From assembly GCA_016256075.1 (NCBI GenBank), contig SDVU01000701.1:1-11292 (forward strand): a stretch of DNA of 11,292 bases. Reading direction: 5' to 3'. This document shows positions 7,741 to 11,292 of the stretch, piece by piece; the first letter of the stretch is position 1; each line of letters begins with the position of its first letter. The stretch comes from Dictyocoela muelleri. Taxonomy: Eukaryota > Microsporidia. Below the pieces are notes generated by a model. The model was not told the origin of the DNA and searched no databases. It saw only the letters and a program-made list of their open reading frames with translations. The position numbers and the translations under genes were made by a program.

Positions 7741-8453
7741 ATGATTATATTAAAGAAAGAAGTGGCACTGCGTAAGTTGTGTTTATCCAAATTACGTTTA
7801 GACACTTATCGTTCGAAACTATTAAGATATAGAAAAAGAGGCTGTAATTATTCGCAATGTGTATTATCTGTTAACCCATTTTCAATCCTAAAATGGATTG
7901 GAAAAGCATACTTGCGATTATATTTAATTATTTAGACAAATGTAATGCAAAACAGATCCATATTTTCACCAATATATCGATGAATTCAATTAGAAAGATG
8001 AAAAAGGTGATAGATTCTTTTGTTTCCATAATATTTAACAACTCTTGTAAAATTGGCGGAGAAGGCGTTATAGTGGTGATTGATGAAACGTAATTTGGAC
8101 AAAGAAAGTACAATCGAGGACGAATGGTTGACGGGGTTTGGGTACTAACTAGGTGGTGTAGAGATGAAAAATGAGAGAAAATTTTCTTAGACATAGTTGA
8201 AAATAGAAATTCTGATACGCTCGCAAACATTATAAAAAATCGAGTTATTTAGAACAATCATATTTACTGATATGAGGCGCGGATACATAAGCTTTAATAC
8301 TATTGGATACTCGCATTATACGGTCAACAATCACGTATATTTTATTAATAGAGAAAATGGTGTACATACAAACACCATAGAGTGTACCCGGGCGCTTTAA
8401 AAGAGTTTATACAAAAAGATATAGGAGTAAGAAATATGTTAAGCCTTATTTGA
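7741..8453 (+). pseudogene. Merlin-2 transposase (ISXO2-like, DDE), decayed
   Basis: The core motifs are textbook for the family. GGEGVIVVIDET has the first Asp at 8082-8084, followed by FGQRKYNRGRMVDGVWVL. FTDMRRGYISFNTIGYSHYT has the second Asp at 8269-8271. HVYFINRENGVHTNTIEC has the Glu at 8380-8382. Exactly 36 residues separate the last two, in one uninterrupted frame (DD36E). Upstream are a helical region (7893-8060) and a degraded zinc-ribbon-like piece (RYRKRGCNYSQC) in another frame. Decay: in-frame stops at 8091-8093, 8172-8174 and 8250-8252, and frame changes near 7885, 8255 and 8392. The tail KEFIQKDIGVRNMLSLI ends at 8453. The start is uncertain; 7741 is the first ATG of the N-terminal frame. 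Confidence 0.87.
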
Positions 8454-8581
8454 ATATATTTATGCTAAATAGAAATTCAAATGTATAGATATTCGAATAA
8501 TTTATTGAGTATCTTTTTAATCTTAAAAAATTAAAATTTTTAAAACATTGTGTATTATTAAATTTTTTTATGTTAACCAAA

Positions 8582-8604
8582 GGGTATTTGTTAAAAAAAA
8601 TACA
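8582..8604 (-). repeat. Right terminal inverted repeat of Merlin-2
   Basis: GGGTATTTGTTAAAAAAAAT then ACAC is the inverse of the left repeat at 7655-7679. The 130 bases before it (8454-8581) are A+T-rich non-coding sequence of the transposon. Confidence 0.78.
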
Positions 8605-8609
8605 CCCTC

Positions 8610-9145
8610 AGCTGTGGCCACGAAAATTGGGGGAACATCAAATTTCTATATCAGAAAATCTCCCTAGTCCTTTTATAAAAACTTCTTTAATCCGCAGCTG
8701 TATCTCCTTTTTACATATATTTTCAATAGCTGAATATTCTAAAAATGTCTTATCAATCTCGTCAAAATATTTCCTTATGTTAGCAATTATGTTTGCATTA
8801 ATGGATCCATTTCAATCATTTATGATATGCTATCAACACTAGAATTTTTTATTCTCAAAAATTTTCGCGAGTTTTATATTCATTTGCTTAAATCGCCTTT
8901 TAACTAATCATCTCTTATCAAATATTCTAATATCTCACTTGAGTGTTCATAATTACAATTTTTTTTTTGCTAATATATAAAATTTAAATATCCATTTTTC
9001 CATATCAACTCTTTCAATTTCTCGATATATTCAATTTTTTCTTTTATATTTACATCTGTATCTTCGATAGAAATTTCAACTTCCAAAAATTCTTTTTTTA
9101 ATTTCATTATTAATTTTTTTTTTCTTAACTTTCTTCTTTTTTGTC
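8610..9145 (-). pseudogene. gag: gag 5' part of element B, broken
   Basis: On the minus strand, the start after the LTR junction is Lys-rich (MTKKKKVKKKKI near 9110-9145), like the polar N-terminus of gag in A. Near 8650-8800 the strand reads NIRKYFDEIDKTFLEYSAIE and then RIKEVFIKGLGRFSDIEI. This parallels the capsid part of A (IKEYYQEIEKYI...FEEAFTNGLRKYTW), including the F-x-x-G-L pattern. Merlin-2 separates this part from the knuckle-bearing part at 7381-7648. The region is broken throughout; the 90-codon plus-strand frame at 8570-8842 is only its shadow. Confidence 0.65.
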
Positions 9146-9159
9146 ATTTGAATTCAAAT
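9146..9159. repeat. Perfect 14-bp palindrome at the LTR/internal junction of element B
   Basis: ATTTGAATTCAAAT occupies exactly the position of the palindrome in element A (238-251), with the same flanks: TACGTCA on the LTR side and GACA on the internal side, minus-strand sense. The two palindromes differ only at the two innermost-but-one positions, G..C in A and A..T in B, so pairing is preserved. Confidence 0.83.
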
Positions 9160-9299
9160 TGACGTATTGCACTGGAGTTCGGCTATATTGAAGGTAGTAT
9201 TCTATGATACTTGCTCACCCTTCTTGCCGTCTTCTCTATTAATGTCCTTACATGACGTCTTCGATCATAAATATTAAGCTTATTAAAAATAGAAGATTG
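9160..9299 (-). repeat. Probable 5' LTR remnant of element B (inner part)
   Basis: The junction TGACGTA at 9160-9166 is the inverse of the TACGTCA that ends the LTR of element A, so sequence to its right should be the LTR of B. It does not resemble the LTR of A beyond those seven bases. No second copy is in the window, so this is inferred from position only. It stops at the hAT insertion; the outer part may continue at 11042 onward. Confidence 0.45.
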
Positions 9300-9307
9300 T
9301 TTATTAT
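9300..9307. repeat. Probable target-site duplication of the hAT element, left copy
   Basis: TTTATTAT here and at 11034-11041. Eight bases is the standard duplication length for hAT elements. The string is low-complexity A+T, so a chance match is possible. Confidence 0.55.
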
Positions 9308-9400
9308 TATAACCCGGTGAAATGCGGCAGCCGGCATTTTTGACAAAAACTGGCATTTTCATATAATTTACAAGAAAAATAGCATTTATGCCGACATTTT
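9308..9400. repeat. Left end and subterminal repeats of the hAT element
   Basis: The terminal GGTGAAATGC is followed by GCAGCCGGCATTTTTGAC, CTGGCATTTTC and TATGCCGACATTTTTT, three variants of a GCCGGCATTTTT-like motif within 90 bases. At the right end (10955-11033) are AAAAAAGCCGGCAATG and AAAAAGGCCGGCATTTCACC. Repeated subterminal motifs are the transposase-binding sites of known hAT elements; their role here is inferred. Confidence 0.65.
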
Positions 9401-10774
9401 TTAAACCCCGAATGAAACCAATTGGAACATTTAAATCGCTGCTAAAGTTTTTAGAGGAGAACAAATCATTCAATATAATAAACGAGTGAGTGATTCGCGT
9501 TTTTTGGAACAAGAGCATTTCTTATGATACAAAAGAGGGTACAAGATCGCTTAAGAGGCATCTATTCATAAACGTACATTCAGAAAAAAATCGCTTTAAG
9601 AGTCAATTCTCACTTTAAGAAACATGTAAGATTACCGTATCGAATAACACTTTTGACAAGAATTTGATTGAAGCTTTTACATCGCAAATATACCACTTCA
9701 TAAACTTCAAAACAAAAATTTAAAGAGTTTTATGCAATATTATACAAGAAAGAGCATTAATGACGAATCTTACTACTGTAAGATGCTTGTGCCTATCTTT
9801 AAAGGTAAAAGGCAGGTACTTCTATTAAAATTAAGATACAGAGATATTTACCTTCGTTTTGACGAGACAACTGACGGGAATGTACGTTATATGTTAAATA
9901 TTCTGGGGGAGGTATAACTAGTAAAACTTTAATAGAGAAGGTGTACCTGCTAAGAACTGTTGAACTCTCTAGAACTATCATCAAACAGTAAGCCAAGAAA
10001 TTATTAACTTAATGACCGAGTTGTATGAAGGCAAAATAGAGTTTCAAAAAACGTTTAATTATATTTGATGCTGCGCCATATGCTGTAAAAGCCGTAAAGA
10101 GTTTGAAAAAAGTTTTCACAGGGTTAAAGCATATAACGTGTTTAGCACATATACTACACAGATTATGTGAAATGATGAGAGAAATTTCCCCAATATTATA
10201 TTTCATAATCTCAGATATCAAAAGAATTTTAATTAAAAACAGAGAGAGCCAAAGACCATTTTCTCAAACAACAGCAATTAAATTTCCTAAATTCTCAATT
10301 TTGACCATATTGGGCACATAGATATCTTTCAAGGAAGAGATATATACTATCCACGAACAATACAGTTGCTTTTTGACGAATTTTGCGAATAGTTACATCG
10401 ATCATCGAACCATAATAGAAAAATTCAAAGATAATTCGTTTTTATCCAAGTTTAAAGGAAAAAGAGCCGCATTCTTTCTTGTTGATTCCATAAATAAACT
10501 CGAAAATAGCAATTTTCAACCATTGAGCAAATTGATATAATAAAATACGTAGAAAAAATCTGAAAAATCAGCTACTTAGAGAAAAATATCCAAATTTGAT
10601 ATTAAAAAGCCCAGATCTTGATTCTTTTTTCATTTGAACCCAATTACTAGCTCTGAAAAGAATTTAATTTATTTAAAAGTGCCACTTACTACAGTTGATG
10701 CTGAAAGAATTTTCAGTAAATTAAACCTTCTTATGGAAGATTCGCGACGAGGAATGACAGTAAAATCGCTCTAA
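9388..10774 (+). pseudogene. hAT transposase, decayed
   Basis: Would cut and paste the hAT element. From 9388 the frame reads MPTFFKPRMKPIGTFKSLLK. VFWNKSISYDTKEGTRSLKR then HLFINVH (about 9495-9580) follows, the C-terminal half of a BED zinc finger ending in L-x-x-H-L-x-x-x-x-H. The core has DIYLRFDETTDGNVRYMLNI (about 9840-9905), holding the first catalytic Asp region. DAAPYAVKAVKSLKKVF and LKHITCLAHILHRLCE (about 10065-10175) form the conserved second block. Near the end, VPLTTVDAERIFSKLNLL from 10679 is the C-terminal dimerisation signature, with the stop at 10772-10774. Decay: a TGA right after IINE near 9490, a TAA near 9610, a frame change before 9732, and further stops and frame changes between the blocks. 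The start is a best guess. Confidence 0.85.
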
Positions 10775-11033
10775 ATACTTGATTAATTGTATTTTAATGA
10801 TTTTTGATTGAAATTCTATTTATATGGTACAAAAAAATTATTTTTGCCATAACTTTATAATATTAGTTGTCTTAGAGCATTAAAATGTCTATAAAACACA
10901 ATTAAAAAAATAAATGGCAGAATTTATGGTCTAAATCACTTTTTTGATCGAAAAAACGTCACCAAAAAAGCCGGCAATGTACCGTCTTTTTTGCAGAAAA
11001 CGCATTAAAAAGGCCGGCATTTCACCAGCCCTA
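10775..11033. other. 3' non-coding part and right inverted end of the hAT element
   Basis: A+T-rich sequence with no coding signal up to about 10940. The G+C-richer right end follows, with two GCCGGCA motifs and GCATTTCACC (11017-11026), the inverse of the left tip. Confidence 0.7.
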
Positions 11034-11041
11034 TTTATTAT
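11034..11041. repeat. Probable target-site duplication of the hAT element, right copy
   Basis: TTTATTAT matches 9300-9307 exactly and lies directly outside ...CCAGCCCTA. Low complexity limits the weight of the match. Confidence 0.55.
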
Positions 11042-11070
11042 CATTGTATTTATTAAACATTTCCCGTTAA

Positions 11071-11103
11071 CCGGAGTTTCGCCACTTAGTGGCGAAACGC
11101 CGG
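11071..11103. repeat. 33-bp palindrome with 16-bp arms and a one-base centre
   Basis: CCGGAGTTTCGCCACT (11071-11086), a single T, then AGTGGCGAAACGCCGG (11088-11103). The arms pair at 15 of 16 positions. A third copy of the arm core, TTTTCGCCACTA, follows at 11104-11115. The local G+C content is far above the surroundings. It could be the terminus of another transposon, part of the LTR of element B beyond the hAT insertion, or a hairpin terminator-like element. No second copy in the window allows a choice. Confidence 0.85.
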
Positions 11104-11115
11104 GTTTTCGCCACT

Positions 11116-11292
11116 AATTTTCTTCAAATGAGATAATTAAAATTTTTAAAATCCAAAAAAAATCAGAAAAAAATATAATTAAAATTGACATTACAATCAA
11201 AAAAAAATAAAAATAAAAAATGGAACTGAAGCAAAAAATAGACTTAAAATTAAAAATTAAAAATCAAAAAAAATAGAATTAAATTATATTTA
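11116..11292. other. A-rich low-complexity DNA, nothing recognised
   Basis: Runs of A with scattered T on the plus strand, no open frame of note, no repeat shared with the rest of the window that rises above base composition. Continues past the window edge. Confidence 0.6.

Larger units (their letters stand above)
7655..8604 (+). mobile_element. Merlin-2: second ISXO2/IS1595-like DNA transposon, decayed
   Basis: About 950 bp bounded by inverted repeats: 7655-7679 (GTGTATTTTTTTTTAC followed by TAAATACCC) and 8581-8604 (GGGTATTTGTTAAAAAAAAT followed by ACAC, starting at 8582). They pair over 24-25 bases with one mismatch and a one-base length difference. Between them is a plus-strand decayed ISXO2-like transposase. 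Sequence on both sides is gag of element B, so it inserted there. I cannot recognise a clean 8-bp duplication next to the ends, consistent with age. Its ends and transposase differ clearly from Merlin-1, so these are two lineages. Confidence 0.8.
5923..9160 (-). mobile_element. Element B: older Ty3/Gypsy LTR retrotransposon remnant, heavily broken
   Basis: Read on the minus strand from right to left, this holds an LTR/internal junction like that of A (TACGTCA then a 14-bp palindrome), gag, zinc knuckle, protease, a piece of reverse transcriptase, and integrase. It is clearly the same broad family as A, for example KGFFITFTDIFSRFTRIYLI against KGFILTITDVFSKFTKVKF in integrase. Its LTR-side sequence differs from A's, so it is a separate lineage. 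It is much shorter than a whole element and has well over ten breaks. It is older than A, which lies inside its integrase end, and older than Merlin-2, which lies inside its gag. Its 3' end would lie left of the window, beyond element A. Confidence 0.88.
9308..11033 (+). mobile_element. hAT-superfamily DNA transposon, decayed
   Basis: About 1.7 kb. The inverted ends share GGTGAAATGC (9316-9325) with GCATTTCACC (11017-11026), lying 8 and 7 bases from the inferred tips. Both tips carry further G+C-rich GCCGGCAT motifs in an otherwise A+T-rich element, like hAT subterminal repeats. An 8-bp direct repeat flanks the tips. The plus strand carries a decayed hAT transposase from BED finger to dimerisation region. 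The right tip reads, from outside inward, TAGGGCTGGTGAAATGCC, close to the C/TAGGGxTGG start usual for hAT; the left tip has diverged in the first eight bases. The superfamily call is firm and the exact tips less so. Confidence 0.85.

Noticed and set aside
7928-8230. 100-codon minus-strand open frame, the longest in its neighbourhood
   Set aside because: Antisense to the DDE core of Merlin-2, whose conserved motifs are on the plus strand.
8570-8842. 90-codon plus-strand open frame
   Set aside because: Antisense to gag of element B, and starts inside the right inverted repeat of Merlin-2.
9183-9518. 111-codon minus-strand open frame
   Set aside because: Runs from the LTR-like flank of B across the hAT tip into the BED-finger region of the hAT; it crosses an element border and has no domain.
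9799-10221. Two minus-strand open frames (9799-9996 and 10009-10221)
   Set aside because: Antisense to the two conserved hAT core blocks (DETTDGNVRYM and DAAPYAVKA...HITCLAH).
1-11292. Host gene cluster or novel defence-type system
   Set aside because: Every coding signal with conserved motifs belongs to Ty3/Gypsy, Merlin or hAT elements; no unexplained conserved protein remains.
11116-11292. Poly(A)-tailed retrocopy or LINE tail
   Set aside because: The A-rich tract is interrupted, has no LINE coding sequence beside it and no target duplication that I can see; low-complexity DNA is sufficient.

Overview
The window is a strongly A+T-rich, intron-less stretch of eukaryotic DNA built almost entirely of nested transposable elements. 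I find no host gene, tRNA, rRNA or CRISPR array. Ty3/Gypsy LTR retrotransposons together with Merlin (ISXO2/IS1595-like) and hAT DNA transposons, in compact A+T-rich sequence, suggest a microsporidian genome. That assignment is inference from element content; no host gene confirms it.

Layout. (1) Element A, 1-5922, plus strand: a Ty3/Gypsy retrotransposon whose 5' LTR is cut by the window edge (1-237) and whose 3' LTR is 5675-5922. In order it carries gag with a zinc knuckle, an aspartic protease, reverse transcriptase, RNase H and integrase. It is broken, but its LTRs differ at only 6 of 241 aligned bases by my count, so it is young. (2) Merlin-1, 2694-4389, lies inside the RNase H part of A and is flanked by a perfect 8-bp target duplication (ATTAAAAC). 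Both ends are about 300-bp self-complementary palindromes around a decayed DDE transposase. (3) Element B, about 5923-9160 plus LTR-like sequence to its right, minus strand: an older, heavily broken Ty3/Gypsy relative of A. It has remnants of integrase, reverse transcriptase, protease and gag. A sits inside B's integrase region. (4) Merlin-2, about 7655-8604, lies inside B's gag region. It is a second, different Merlin with 24-25-bp terminal inverted repeats and a decayed transposase. (5) A hAT element, about 9308-11033, has GGTGAAATGC-type inverted ends, a probable 8-bp duplication (TTTATTAT) and a decayed transposase with BED finger, RNase H-like core and dimerisation region. (6) The right edge, 11042-11292, holds a 33-bp G+C-richer palindrome and then A-rich low-complexity DNA.

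Order of events read from the nesting: B landed first, A landed in B, and Merlin-1 landed in A. Merlin-2 is later than B. The hAT is probably later than B's LTR. No element here looks able to move by itself. Merlin-1 probably arrived already disabled and was moved by a transposase made elsewhere.

The most unusual signals are a perfect 14-bp palindrome abutting the LTR/internal junction of both Ty3 elements, which differs between them by a compensating pair of bases, and the foldback ends of Merlin-1.
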